The notes beneath the pieces were generated by a model. That model ran no database searches and was not told where the DNA came from. It was given only the letters and a program-made list of their open reading frames with translations. A stretch of 64,000 nucleotides of DNA, taken from Pseudidiomarina donghaiensis. GTDB taxonomy: Bacteria > Pseudomonadota > Gammaproteobacteria > Enterobacterales > Alteromonadaceae. Shown here in pieces: positions 1-11,431 of this stretch (the stretch's first letter is position 1; each line of letters begins with the position of its first letter). The stretch spans positions 62,001 through 126,000 of the forward strand of contig NZ_FPCF01000005.1 of NCBI RefSeq assembly GCF_900116895.1. Direction: 5' to 3'. Position numbers and translations under genes: made by a program.

Positions 1-204
1 ATCACTATTGTTAGCCATAGCGAGAATGGGCTAGGTAAATTGCGGTTTGAAACGAGTACTGGTCAAGTTTGGCAGCAAGTATCGTCTGAGCGCTTTGCAA
101 TTGATACATCGGGCAAATACTATCTTGAGCGTGGGTTAATGTCGTCTTATTACCTTGGGCGAGATGGCCAAAATCGTCGTACTCAGGTAAAACGAATTAA
201 ATAA
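1..204 (+). CDS. C-terminal end of a small hypothetical protein (5' truncated)
   Basis: Frame 1 is open from the first base to a TAA at 202-204 and gives 67 residues ending in QNRRTQVKRIK. The tail is basic and contains the short blocks FETSTGQVWQQ and SSYYLGRDGQNRR, a pattern I associate with small conserved hypothetical proteins found beside tatD in related bacteria. No catalytic motif or membrane segment is visible in this part. Its stop overlaps the tatD start (ATAATG), so the two genes are probably translated together. The start and most of the protein lie outside the window, so no function is assigned. Confidence 0.75.
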   Translation: MTIVSHSENGLGKLRFETSTGQVWQQVSSERFAIDTSGKYYLERGLMSSYYLGRDGQNRRTQVKRIK

Positions 205-983
205 TGCGCTGGTTCGATAGCGGCGTAAACTTAACCAACAGTAAACTCTTTCGGGATGTTGATGCGGTGCTTCGGCGAGCGAGCGAAGCCGGGGTTGAGA
301 AAATGCTTGTTATCGGCACCAATGTCGCCGAGAGCCGCACTGCCGTTCAGTTATGTGAGCAATATCCTCAACAATTACTCGCGACAGTTGGCGTTCATCC
401 TCATGACGCAGCAGCGGCAGCGCCAGACTTCATTGAGCAACTGGCGATTTTAGCGCAACATCCCAGTGTGGTGGCTATTGGTGAGTGCGGTCTAGATTTT
501 AATCGCAATTACTCGCCGCAGCCGACACAGCTTAGGGTGTTTGAAGCTCAGTTAGCACTTGCAGCAGAACTTTGTCTGCCGGTTTATCTGCATGAGCGTG
601 ACGCACAACCTGAGCAATGCGAATTACTTGCGCGTTATCAGTCAGCTATACCCAAAATGCTCGCTCATTGTTTTACTGGCGGAAAAAAAGAGCTTGCACC
701 TTACCTCGAACTTGGTTGTTATATAGGCATAACAGGTTGGTTGTGCGATGAGCGGCGTGGTAAAGAACTGCAAGAAGCAGTGTTGGATATACCGCTGAAT
801 CGGTTGTTATTAGAAACCGATGCACCATTTTTAGCACCACGCCACGTACGGCCACGAATAAAACAAAACGAGCCTTGTTACTTGCCGGCTATCGGCGAGT
901 TTTTGGCGCAGCTACGACAACAGGAAGTCAGCCAAATTGCTGCCCAAACTTGGCAAAACAGCGTTAGCTTTTTTGCAAAATAG
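204..983 (+). CDS. tatD: TatD family metal-dependent DNase/hydrolase
   Basis: The 259-residue length is usual for TatD (about 260). The protein has the family signatures in order: FDSGVNLTNSKLF at the N-terminus, GVHPHDA near residue 65, GECGLDFNRNYS near 93, HCFTGG near 155 and LLLETDAPFLAPR near 205. These correspond to the metal-binding His, Glu and Asp residues of the TIM-barrel amidohydrolase fold. Family members are cytoplasmic magnesium-dependent 3'-5' exonucleases acting on DNA or RNA. The start ATG overlaps the stop of the upstream gene and has no clear Shine-Dalgarno sequence, which suggests translational coupling. Confidence 0.93.
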   Translation: MRWFDSGVNLTNSKLFRDVDAVLRRASEAGVEKMLVIGTNVAESRTAVQLCEQYPQQLLATVGVHPHDAAAAAPDFIEQLAILAQHPSVVAIGECGLDFNRNYSPQPTQLRVFEAQLALAAELCLPVYLHERDAQPEQCELLARYQSAIPKMLAHCFTGGKKELAPYLELGCYIGITGWLCDERRGKELQEAVLDIPLNRLLLETDAPFLAPRHVRPRIKQNEPCYLPAIGEFLAQLRQQEVSQIAAQTWQNSVSFFAK

Positions 984-990
984 GGATGCT

Positions 991-3811
<2,821 letters not shown>

Positions 3812-3814
3812 AAA

Positions 3815-4738
3815 TTAGTCTGCGAGTGGGCTATTGGGTCGCGTTAACATTCGCACCAATAGCCCTTCGCGCAGCGCACCCTTCGCAATATCAACCTGTT
3901 CGATAGCCAAACACTCAAGCAAGGCGATAAGAATACAAAGCCCACCCACAAACACCGGTTGGCGGTCGCCGCGAATGCCTAACTCGCCCAGTTTTTTTAC
4001 CTGCCCTAAGGCGATAACCTGCGCCAATAACTCATGTAGCCAGGTTAAGGTAATGGGCCGTTTAGGCCGCGTGCGCATGTCGTAAAGAGTTCGAAAAGTG
4101 CCTGAAGCTCCGCAAACGTGCTGCCAATGTGCAGCTAAAAAGCGCTTGCTATGCGGCTCAAGGGTGGCTTTTGCTGCGGCGATAGCTGCATCACAGTTGG
4201 TTTGCGAAATTTTTTGTTCACCGAAAAACCGGTTTTGCCAAGTAACGCACCCCATATCAAGGCTGACAAGGTGCTCTGGCTGACAGCCATGGCCTACAAT
4301 AACCTCAGTACTGGCGCCGCCAATATCGAGTACTAGCACATGCTGTTGGCTGTGTAATAAGTGCTCGGTAGCGCCCTGATAAATTAGCTCGGCTTCGATT
4401 TCACCGCTAATAACCTGTATGGAATGCCCCAACGCTTGCTCAAGGCGAGCGAGCATGGGTTGGCTGTTGGTTGCTTTTCGTAGTGTTGCGGTTGCCACGC
4501 AAAGTACCCGCTCTGGTGCTATACCTTGCAGTAATGTGGCGAAGTGGCTAAGGCAGTCGAGGCCGCGCTGAATGGCCTGGTCACTAACGACCATGTGCTG
4601 GTCAAAGCCATCGGCGAGCCGAACTTTTTGTCGGTGTCTGGCTAAAATGCGGTAATGGCCATCACGCTTTGCCGTAGCAATAATCAAATGAAAGCTGTTG
4701 GAGCCTAAATCGATTGCGGCAAAGCGTGCGTCCTGCAT
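3815..4738 (-). CDS. gppA: Ppx/GppA family phosphatase (short form)
   Basis: The 307-residue protein shows the actin-like ATPase fold motifs of exopolyphosphatase/guanosine pentaphosphatase: AAIDLGSNSFHLIIA at the N-terminus, VLCVATATLRKATN near 85 and VLDIGGASTEVIVG near 140. It stops after LREGLLVRML, so it carries the two N-terminal Ppx/GppA domains but not the C-terminal HD-like extension of the roughly 500-residue E. coli proteins. Family members remove terminal phosphate from polyphosphate or pppGpp; which one it prefers cannot be read from the sequence. It lies 9 bp downstream of rhlB on the same strand, matching the E. coli rhlB-gppA order. Confidence 0.88.
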   Translation of the reverse strand: MQDARFAAIDLGSNSFHLIIATAKRDGHYRILARHRQKVRLADGFDQHMVVSDQAIQRGLDCLSHFATLLQGIAPERVLCVATATLRKATNSQPMLARLEQALGHSIQVISGEIEAELIYQGATEHLLHSQQHVLVLDIGGASTEVIVGHGCQPEHLVSLDMGCVTWQNRFFGEQKISQTNCDAAIAAAKATLEPHSKRFLAAHWQHVCGASGTFRTLYDMRTRPKRPITLTWLHELLAQVIALGQVKKLGELGIRGDRQPVFVGGLCILIALLECLAIEQVDIAKGALREGLLVRMLTRPNSPLAD

Positions 4739-4747
4739 TGTCTTTGT

Positions 4748-6016
4748 TTACCTTGTCGGCTTGCGATTACCGCCACTGCGGCGTTGCTGATTGCCCCCAC
4801 GACGACCACCACGTGGCCGGCGCTGACTCGAGCGCGGCGTTTTTAAATCACTTAACAGGGCCGTTGGGTCGTATTTTGTCACCGGAATGCTATGCCCAAT
4901 ATACTCTTCAATGGCTGGTAAGTTATACACGTACTCTTCGCAGGCTAAATTCACCGCTTTGCCACTTGCGCCAGCACGACCTGTACGGCCAATGCGGTGC
5001 ACGTAGTCTTCAAAGTCGTCAGGCAAGTCGTAGTTGTACACATGGCTTACTTCAGGAATATGCAAACCACGCGCGGCTACGTCAGTAGCGACTAAGAAGT
5101 CCAGTTCCCCTTCAGTAAACTGCTCAAGAATTTTCAAGCGCTTGCGTTGCGGAACATCACCCGTTAACAGGCCCACTCGGTGGCCGTCGGCGTCAAGCCA
5201 TTGAAACAGCTTTTCGCAAACGTGTTTGGTGTTGGCGAAAATAATGGCTTTGTCTGGCCAGTCTTCTTCAATCAGCGTCAGCAATAACTTCATTTTGTCT
5301 TGCTTCGACGGATAAAACAGCTCTTCGGTAATGCGTTCGCCCGTTTTGCGCAGCGGCTCAACTTCAACTTTGGTTGGTGAGTTCATGTGCTCATAGGCAA
5401 GTTCTTGCACACGTTGCGACAAGGTGGCTGAAAACAGCAAGCTCTGGCGTTCGCCAGGGGGTGGCATCTTGTGGAACATGTAACGAATATCTTTAATAAA
5501 GCCCAAATCGAACATGCGATCGGCTTCATCAAGCACCACCGTTTGGATTTTATCCAATTGGTAAATGCCTTGTTTGTAATAGTCAATCAAGCGGCCGGTG
5601 GTGCCGATAAGAATATCGACGCCCTCTTCAAGTTGTTGGCGTTGAGAATCGTAACCCTCGCCCCCATACACAATGCCAAGGCGCATGTCGCAGTGTTGTG
5701 CGAGTTGCTCAGCATCGTTGGCAATTTGAATTGCAAGCTCACGCGTCGGCGCCATAATAATGGCACGCGGATAGCGTTTGTCACCAGTACGCGGGTTGTT
5801 GAGCAACGTCGTGAACGTGGCAATCAAAAACGCCAAGGTTTTACCTGTACCGGTTTGAGCCTGCCCAGCAACATCTTTTCCGATTAATGCAATCGGTAAG
5901 CTCAATGCTTGAATCGGTGTACAATGTTCAAATCCAACACTTTGCAGTGCGGACAATACCTGCGGGTGCAGGTCGAGATCGGCGAAGCGTGTCTCTGTTA
6001 AGTGTGTTTTACTCAT
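4748..6016 (-). CDS. rhlB: ATP-dependent DEAD-box RNA helicase RhlB
   Basis: The 422-residue protein contains a Q motif near residue 35, Walker A AQTGTGKT at 53-60, PTRELA near 90, DEAD at 163-166, LFSATLS near 195 and [10 protein letters not shown] near 340. The C-terminus is an Arg/Gly-rich tail ([15 protein letters not shown]). Length and tail match RhlB, the helicase that unwinds structured RNA for the RNase E degradosome. The gene is divergent from trxA and precedes gppA, the same arrangement as in E. coli, which supports RhlB over other DEAD-box paralogues. Confidence 0.95.
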   Translation of the reverse strand: MSKTHLTETRFADLDLHPQVLSALQSVGFEHCTPIQALSLPIALIGKDVAGQAQTGTGKTLAFLIATFTTLLNNPRTGDKRYPRAIIMAPTRELAIQIANDAEQLAQHCDMRLGIVYGGEGYDSQRQQLEEGVDILIGTTGRLIDYYKQGIYQLDKIQTVVLDEADRMFDLGFIKDIRYMFHKMPPPGERQSLLFSATLSQRVQELAYEHMNSPTKVEVEPLRKTGERITEELFYPSKQDKMKLLLTLIEEDWPDKAIIFANTKHVCEKLFQWLDADGHRVGLLTGDVPQRKRLKILEQFTEGELDFLVATDVAARGLHIPEVSHVYNYDLPDDFEDYVHRIGRTGRAGASGKAVNLACEEYVYNLPAIEEYIGHSIPVTKYDPTALLSDLKTPRSSQRRPRGGRRGGNQQRRSGGNRKPTR

Positions 6017-6104
6017 GGCGTAAGCATATCAGTTTGCGCTAACATTCAAAAACAGAAATAATAGGGTTTTATTATTTCACGCGAATTCAGCAGCGGAGAT
6101 TATC

Positions 6105-6431
6105 ATGAGTGACAAAATTGTTCAGCTAAGTGATGAAAGTTTTGAGAGCGATGTTCTTAATTCAGACAAGCCAGTTCTAGTAGACTTTTGGGCAGAGTGG
6201 TGTGGCCCTTGTAAAATGATTGCGCCAATCTTGGACGATATCGCAAACGAATTTGGCGATCGCATCACTGTTGGTAAACTGAACGTTGACCACAATAACC
6301 AAACCCCACCAAAGTATGGTATTCGTGGTATTCCAACTTTATTGTTGTTTAAAAACGGCGAAGTGGCAGGAACCAAAGTAGGTGCCTTGTCAAAAGCGCA
6401 ACTGGCTGAGTTCATTGAACAAAACATCTAA
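6105..6431 (+). CDS. trxA: Thioredoxin 1
   Basis: This 108-residue cytoplasmic disulfide reductase has the active site WCGPCK with redox cysteines at 33 and 36, and the conserved cis-proline loop [11 protein letters not shown] near 75. Length and sequence match TrxA. It donates electrons to ribonucleotide reductase, methionine sulfoxide reductase and others, and is itself reduced by thioredoxin reductase (not in this window). The gene starts after a GGAG ribosome site, is divergent from rhlB and lies upstream of rho, the conserved gammaproteobacterial order. Confidence 0.98.
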   Translation: MSDKIVQLSDESFESDVLNSDKPVLVDFWAEWCGPCKMIAPILDDIANEFGDRITVGKLNVDHNNQTPPKYGIRGIPTLLLFKNGEVAGTKVGALSKAQLAEFIEQNI

Positions 6432-6450
6432 TTGCCGGTAAGTTTCAGCG

Positions 6451-6478
6451 GGTTGTTGTGCGTTGATCAGCAACAACC
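6451..6478 (+). terminator. Candidate hairpin between trxA and rho
   Basis: GGTTGTTG at 6451-6458 pairs perfectly with CAACAACC at 6471-6478 across a 12-base spacer. TTTGCTGTGCTTTT follows, a broken T-run rather than a clean one. It lies 20 bases after the trxA stop and about 185 before rho. It may end trxA transcripts or form part of the rho leader, where Rho autoregulates in other bacteria. The rest of 6432-6663 shows no supported gene. Confidence 0.45.
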
Positions 6479-6663
6479 TTTGCTGTGCTTTTGCACAATT
6501 TGCGCTGAAAAACTGGACGTTTTTCAATTTAAGTGTTACTTTTCTTGGCATAACTTTTCTTCAGGTTGCCAGCCTTCCGGCAGCCGTGCAGTCAAAACCC
6601 CGAGTCGTTTTTAACTAAATTACGTTTAACTATTTCCATTGGCCAAAAAGTCATAACCCCCCT

Positions 6664-7929
6664 ATGAACCTAACAGAATTAAAAAATAAACCTGTAAACG
6701 AGCTGGTTCAGCTCGCAGAAACTATGGGCCTTGAGTCCATGGCGCGGATGCGCAAACAAGACATTATTTTCGCTATTTTGAAAGCGCACGCAAAAAGCGG
6801 CGAAGACATTTATGGCGATGGCGTGCTTGAAATTTTGCAAGATGGCTTCGGTTTCTTGCGTTCGGCGGACTCGTCCTATTTAGCCGGCCCTGACGATATT
6901 TATGTGTCGCCAAGCCAAATTCGCCGTTTCAATTTACGCACTGGCGATACGGTATCTGGAAAAATTCGACCGCCGAAAGAAGGCGAACGTTATTTTGCCC
7001 TCCTAAAGATCCGCGAAGTTAACTTCGACAAGCCTGAAAACTCCCGTAATAAAATTCTCTTTGAAAACCTGACCCCACTGCACGCTGACGAACGTTTGCG
7101 TATGGAGCGTGGCAATGGCTCAACGGAGGATATTACCGCACGGGTGTTAGACCTTGCTTCGCCAATTGGCAAAGGCCAGCGTGGTTTGATTGTAGCGCCG
7201 CCAAAAGCGGGTAAGACATTACTACTGCAAAACATTGCACAGTCCATTGCGGCAAATCATCCTGATTGCGTGCTCATGGTATTGCTTATTGATGAGCGCC
7301 CTGAAGAAGTCACAGAAATGCATCGCCTGGTAAAAGGCGAAGTGGTTGCTTCAACGTTTGATGAGCCAGCTAACCGTCACGTTCAAGTGGCTGAAATGGT
7401 CATCGAAAAAGCCAAGCGCTTAGTTGAGCACAAAAAAGATGTGGTTATTTTGCTCGACTCTATAACTCGTTTAGCGCGCGCATACAACACGGTTATTCCT
7501 AGCTCAGGCAAAGTGTTAACCGGTGGTGTGGACGCGAACGCATTGCATAAACCGAAGCGTTTCTTTGGCGCGGCGCGAAATGTTGAGGAAGGCGGTAGCC
7601 TAACCATCATTGCAACGGCGCTAATTGATACCGGTTCAAAAATGGACGAAGTGATTTACGAAGAGTTTAAGGGTACCGGTAACATGGAACTGCACTTAAA
7701 CCGTAAAATCGCCGAAAAACGTGTTTTCCCAGCTATTGATTTCAACCGCTCGGGTACACGTCGTGAGGAATTATTAACCTCGCAAGAAGAGCTGCAAAAA
7801 ATGTGGATTCTACGCAAAATCGTTCACCCAATGGGCGAAACGGAGGCGATGGAATTCCTCATTGATAAATTACAAATGACCAAAACCAATGACGAATTCT
7901 TCGAGGCCATGAAACGCCAGAAGAGCTAA
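6664..7929 (+). CDS. rho: Transcription termination factor Rho
   Basis: The 421 residues compare with 419 in E. coli Rho. The N-terminal Rho-N helical domain ([17 protein letters not shown]) is followed by the cold-shock-like RNA-binding domain ([17 protein letters not shown] near residue 52-68), then the RecA-like ATPase with Walker [10 protein letters not shown] near 178-186 and Walker [11 protein letters not shown] near 260. Rho is a hexameric ATP-dependent RNA translocase that terminates untranslated transcripts. The long leader (6432-6663) is consistent with autoregulated attenuation but is not proof of it. Confidence 0.98.
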   Translation: MNLTELKNKPVNELVQLAETMGLESMARMRKQDIIFAILKAHAKSGEDIYGDGVLEILQDGFGFLRSADSSYLAGPDDIYVSPSQIRRFNLRTGDTVSGKIRPPKEGERYFALLKIREVNFDKPENSRNKILFENLTPLHADERLRMERGNGSTEDITARVLDLASPIGKGQRGLIVAPPKAGKTLLLQNIAQSIAANHPDCVLMVLLIDERPEEVTEMHRLVKGEVVASTFDEPANRHVQVAEMVIEKAKRLVEHKKDVVILLDSITRLARAYNTVIPSSGKVLTGGVDANALHKPKRFFGAARNVEEGGSLTIIATALIDTGSKMDEVIYEEFKGTGNMELHLNRKIAEKRVFPAIDFNRSGTRREELLTSQEELQKMWILRKIVHPMGETEAMEFLIDKLQMTKTNDEFFEAMKRQKS

Positions 7930-7935
7930 ACACGG

Positions 7936-8925
7936 TTAGGTTTGTTTGCGCAGCGCTAATTCAGTTAGCAATGCGAAGTGGTCTGAGCCAAACGGCGGTA
8001 GCCGTTTGAGCTCAACCAACATAAAGTGCTCACTATGAAACACATGGTCTAACGGCCAGCGCATCAGCGGAATTTTCGCGTGAAAGGTGTTGTATATGCC
8101 ACGCCCCATGCGTGGGTCCAGTAGCTTACTTTCTTGCAAAAACGCCCGGGTCGACTTCGACCAAGCCACATCGTTCAAATCTCCCGTCACAATAACCGGT
8201 CCGGACTCTTGTTTGGCGCGCTTCGCAACACGTAGTAGCTCGGTATCACGCTGTTTTGATTTGTAATTTTCAGTTGGGCTAGGTGGTGCTGGGTGCACAC
8301 AATGCATGCGCACCGTGCGCGTCGGTAGCTGTAAATCGAAATGCATCGACGGGATGCCTTCTTGCACCAGTTCACAAATTTCGACGTTGGTCACCGGCCA
8401 CTTTGAATACACCATCATGCCGTACAAATTGTTCTGTGGTCGGCGAAGAACATGCGGTAAGTCGTCTTCAATATCGCTAAATTGCGCTTCCCACCATTCG
8501 TCTGTTTCCACGGCAACAATGATGTCTGGGCGCTCGTTGTTGATAATTTGGGTTAACTCAACAGCATCTCGATTGGGCTCTAGTACGTTCACCGTGAGCA
8601 ACCGAATATGCTCGTCGACATGTTTTTCGTCGCGCTTCCGGCGGTAGCGTTTTACCGTTCTCGCAGCCAAGGGGGTATAGGGGAATATCCACCAAAAATG
8701 CCATGCCCCACAGCCTAATTGCACACTCACCACTAACCACGTCGACCAAGCTGAGGCCGGCAATAGTACGGCGCTGAAGATAAGTAACAGTAAAGCCACG
8801 GCGCTTTGTTGTAGGCGTGGAAAGTCCCACACACGAACCCACCACACCGTGCGCTTAGAACGCGGTAGCAAGGTGGTGATGACCAATAAAGTTGTGATTA
8901 CGCTTATGATCCAAAACGCCAGCAT
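7936..8925 (-). CDS. Membrane-anchored endonuclease/exonuclease/phosphatase family protein
   Basis: The 329-residue protein begins with hydrophobic helices (about residues 1-20, 38-60 and 62-80). A cytoplasmic or periplasmic EEP-fold domain runs from about 105 to 325. Visible EEP motifs are LTVNVLEPNRD, VAVETDEWWE (metal Glu), VTGDLNDVAWS (Asp/Asn) and the terminal GSDHFAL (Asp-His). EEP enzymes cleave phosphodiesters in nucleic acids, lipids or other substrates, and this membrane-tethered subgroup has no well-defined substrate that I know of. It is convergent with rho (6 bp gap) and divergent from ubiD. Confidence 0.85.
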   Translation of the reverse strand: MLAFWIISVITTLLVITTLLPRSKRTVWWVRVWDFPRLQQSAVALLLLIFSAVLLPASAWSTWLVVSVQLGCGAWHFWWIFPYTPLAARTVKRYRRKRDEKHVDEHIRLLTVNVLEPNRDAVELTQIINNERPDIIVAVETDEWWEAQFSDIEDDLPHVLRRPQNNLYGMMVYSKWPVTNVEICELVQEGIPSMHFDLQLPTRTVRMHCVHPAPPSPTENYKSKQRDTELLRVAKRAKQESGPVIVTGDLNDVAWSKSTRAFLQESKLLDPRMGRGIYNTFHAKIPLMRWPLDHVFHSEHFMLVELKRLPPFGSDHFALLTELALRKQT

Positions 8926-9042
8926 GGCAATATCCCTATGAAATGAGTTAACGCTGGTTGAACAGCTAACGCTGAAAACTATATCAAAAACATTTATACT
9001 GCGCGCTTACTTCTTGGCCTGCACAACATAGCGAGAGCAAGT

Positions 9043-10530
9043 GTGAAATATCAAGACTTACGTGGCTTTATTCAACTGCTAGAACAACGCGGCGAATTAA
9101 AACGTATTCAGCAAGAAATTGATCCCTATCTTGAGATCACTGAAATATCAGACCGTACGCTCAAAGCGGGCGGGCCTGCATTGCTGTTTGAAAACGTCAA
9201 GGGTCACGATATTCCGGTACTAGCGAACCTATTTGGTACACCCGAGCGGGTTGCTTTAGGTATGGGGCAAGAGTCGGTTGCCGCACTGCGCGATGTCGGT
9301 AAGTTATTGGCTTTTTTGAAAGAGCCAGAGCCACCGAAAGGCTTTCGTGATGCGTTGAATTTGCTGCCGATGTACAAGAAAGTATTGAGCATGTCGCCGA
9401 AACAATTGAAAAAAGCGCCATGCCAAGAAGTCGTCGTTAGCGGCGACGACGTTGACTTAACCAAGTTGCCCATTCAGCACTGCTGGCCAGGCGATGTTGC
9501 ACCGCTCATTACCTGGGGGCTTACTGTCACCAGAGGGCCACATAAAGAGCGCCAGAATTTAGGCATTTATCGCCAGCAATTGCTGGGCAAAAATAAAGTG
9601 ATTATGCGCTGGCTGTCACACCGCGGTGGTGCACTAGATTTTCAAGAGTGGCAACGCGCACATCCGGGTGAGAACTTCCCGGTAGCTGTAGCGCTTGGGG
9701 CGGACCCAGCCACTATTTTGGGCGCCGTGACGCCAGTGCCTGATAGCTTATCGGAATATGCGTTTGCCGGCCTCTTACGCGACGGTAAAACTGAAGTGGC
9801 CAAGTGTGTCAGTAATGACTTACAGGTACCGGCCCACGCTGAAATTATTTTAGAGGGTTATATTGCCCCAGGCGAAACTGCCCCCGAAGGGCCTTATGGC
9901 GACCATACGGGCTATTACAACGAAGTGGATGAGTTTCCGGTATTTACGGTCACCCATATTACCATGCGCAAGCAACCCATCTATCACAGCACCTATACTG
10001 GCCGACCGCCAGATGAACCTGCTGTGCTCGGTGTTGCCCTGAACGAAGTGTTTGTGCCCTTGTTGCAAAAGCAATTTCCAGAAATTGTCGATTTCTATTT
10101 GCCACCCGAGGGCTGCTCTTATCGCGTGGCTGTTGTGACCATGAAAAAGCAGTACTCGGGCCACGCCAAGCGCGTCATGATGGGCGTGTGGAGCTTCTTA
10201 CGCCAGTTTATGTACACTAAATTTGTGATTGTCTGTGACGACGATGTGAACGCACGTGATTGGAAGGACGTGATCTGGGCCATGACCACCCGCATGGACC
10301 CAGCCCGCGATACGCTATTAATTGAGAATACGCCCATTGATTATTTAGATTTTGCCTCGCCGGTATCGGGGTTGGGCTCAAAAATGGGGATGGACGCCAC
10401 CAATAAGTGGCCGGGTGAAACCGATCGTGAATGGGGTGTGCCCATTGTGATGGACGATCAGGTAAAGCAGCGTGTCGATGACTTGTGGGATAGTCTTGAT
10501 ATATTTGCCAATTCAAAGGAAAACAACTGA
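9043..10530 (+). CDS. ubiD: 4-hydroxy-3-polyprenylbenzoate decarboxylase UbiD
   Basis: UbiD decarboxylates 4-hydroxy-3-octaprenylbenzoate in ubiquinone synthesis using prenylated FMN supplied by UbiX. The 495-residue length fits (E. coli 497). Characteristic stretches are [20 protein letters not shown] at the N-terminus, [12 protein letters not shown] near residue 285 and [15 protein letters not shown] near 395. The start codon is GTG at 9043; no in-frame ATG gives a better N-terminus. The gene is followed 2 bp later by fre, the same neighbour as in many gammaproteobacteria. Confidence 0.97.
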   Translation: MKYQDLRGFIQLLEQRGELKRIQQEIDPYLEITEISDRTLKAGGPALLFENVKGHDIPVLANLFGTPERVALGMGQESVAALRDVGKLLAFLKEPEPPKGFRDALNLLPMYKKVLSMSPKQLKKAPCQEVVVSGDDVDLTKLPIQHCWPGDVAPLITWGLTVTRGPHKERQNLGIYRQQLLGKNKVIMRWLSHRGGALDFQEWQRAHPGENFPVAVALGADPATILGAVTPVPDSLSEYAFAGLLRDGKTEVAKCVSNDLQVPAHAEIILEGYIAPGETAPEGPYGDHTGYYNEVDEFPVFTVTHITMRKQPIYHSTYTGRPPDEPAVLGVALNEVFVPLLQKQFPEIVDFYLPPEGCSYRVAVVTMKKQYSGHAKRVMMGVWSFLRQFMYTKFVIVCDDDVNARDWKDVIWAMTTRMDPARDTLLIENTPIDYLDFASPVSGLGSKMGMDATNKWPGETDREWGVPIVMDDQVKQRVDDLWDSLDIFANSKENN

Positions 10531-10532
10531 TT

Positions 10533-11231
10533 ATGAAACAATGGCTATGCCGTATTAGTCGCATTGAAAACCTCACACCTGTGGTTTATCGCGTGGTACT
10601 AGAGCTACCTGAGCCGCTTGAGTTTGAAGCCGGTCAGTATTTGCAGGTGGTGATGGGCGAGCGCGACAAGCGGCCATTTTCGATAGCATCGTGCCCTTCA
10701 AGTACCCAGCAACTTGAATTGCACATTGGCGCAGCCGCGAATAATCCGTACGCGCTTGAAGTTTTGAACAAAATGCGTGACGAGCAGCAGATAACCATTG
10801 AAGTGCCATTAGGGCAGGCGAGTTATCGTGCAGATAGCGCACGCCCTATTATCTTAATTGCTGGAGGTACCGGTTTTTCATATACCTGGTCGATTTTGCA
10901 AGCGCATTTACGCAGCGGCTCTACGCGCCCAATCACTTTATATTGGGGCGCCCGTAATGCCGAAGACTTGTACTACGACGCTCAGTTACGTGAATTAGCT
11001 GCACAACATGAGCCCTTGCATTATTGCCCAGTGGTAGAAAACGCGCCGGCACAATGGCACGGGACCACCGGCTTGGTTCACCACGCGGTTATGGCTGAGC
11101 AAACCGACTTAAACGAAGCCGATGTGTATGTGGCTGGGCGCTTTGAAATGGTACGCGTCATTCGCGACGCGTTTCATGGGCAAGGCTTACCGCTATCACA
11201 ACTTTACGGCGATGCGCTGGCGTTTATCTAA
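10533..11231 (+). CDS. fre: NAD(P)H-flavin reductase Fre
   Basis: The 232-residue protein has the ferredoxin-NADP reductase fold. The flavin-binding RPFSIAS motif is near residue 48, the NAD-binding GGTGFSY is near 110 and the C-terminal YGDALAFI is typical of Fre/LuxG. It reduces free FMN and FAD, which can supply reduced flavin to UbiX-type prenyltransferases and ferric reductases. The adjacency with ubiD (2 bp) suggests co-transcription and a link to prenyl-FMN or quinone chemistry; that link is inferred. Confidence 0.94.
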   Translation: MKQWLCRISRIENLTPVVYRVVLELPEPLEFEAGQYLQVVMGERDKRPFSIASCPSSTQQLELHIGAAANNPYALEVLNKMRDEQQITIEVPLGQASYRADSARPIILIAGGTGFSYTWSILQAHLRSGSTRPITLYWGARNAEDLYYDAQLRELAAQHEPLHYCPVVENAPAQWHGTTGLVHHAVMAEQTDLNEADVYVAGRFEMVRVIRDAFHGQGLPLSQLYGDALAFI

Positions 11232-11238
11232 ACAGTTC

Positions 11239-11247
11239 TGTTATACT
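11239..11247 (+). promoter_or_regulatory. Candidate extended -10 promoter for the thiamine operon
   Basis: TGtTATACT is an extended -10 element 18 bases before the first base of the TPP riboswitch, the right place for initiation just ahead of the aptamer. No good -35 hexamer is visible, as is common for extended -10 promoters. Placement is inferred. Confidence 0.5.
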
Positions 11248-11264
11248 CGCCGCGCAATTTTTAC

Positions 11265-11362
11265 CAAGGGGTGCCACATCAGCGACAATGACGCTGGTTT
11301 GGCTGAGATGCAAAACGCGAACCCTTTGCACCTGATCCGGTTAATACTGGCGTAGGGATGGT
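11265..11362 (+). ncRNA. TPP riboswitch (THI element)
   Basis: The conserved THI-box pieces occur in order: AGGGGTGCC at 11267-11275, GGCTGAGATG at 11301-11310, GAACCCTTTGCACCTGATC at 11319-11337, and the closing CTGGCGTAGGGATGG at 11347-11361. Together they form the P1-P5 thiamine-pyrophosphate aptamer, which lowers downstream expression when TPP is plentiful. After the aptamer, CCGGAT (11395-11400) is the exact complement of ATCCGG (11335-11340) inside the aptamer, so an alternative pairing is available as an expression platform. The ribosome site GAGGAAA lies just beyond. The downstream gene set fits thiamine uptake. Confidence 0.96.
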
Positions 11363-11431
11363 AGCACTATCACTCCATTACATGACCTGCCCGACCGGAT
11401 TGTTTCTGACTAAGTGTTGAGGAAATAATCC

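Noticed and set aside
937-990. Upstream ATG extension of the diguanylate cyclase gene
   Set aside because: It lies inside tatD, adds residues before a clear signal peptide and lacks a ribosome site; the ATG at 991 has one.
4714-5088. 124-codon plus-strand frame antisense to rhlB
   Set aside because: It lies wholly opposite rhlB, has no recognisable motif and is explained by the reverse complement of conserved helicase codons.
6432-6614. 60-codon frame between trxA and rho as a rhoL-like leader gene
   Set aside because: It starts with a TTG directly after the trxA stop, has no ribosome site, contains the trxA-proximal hairpin and does not resemble RhoL.
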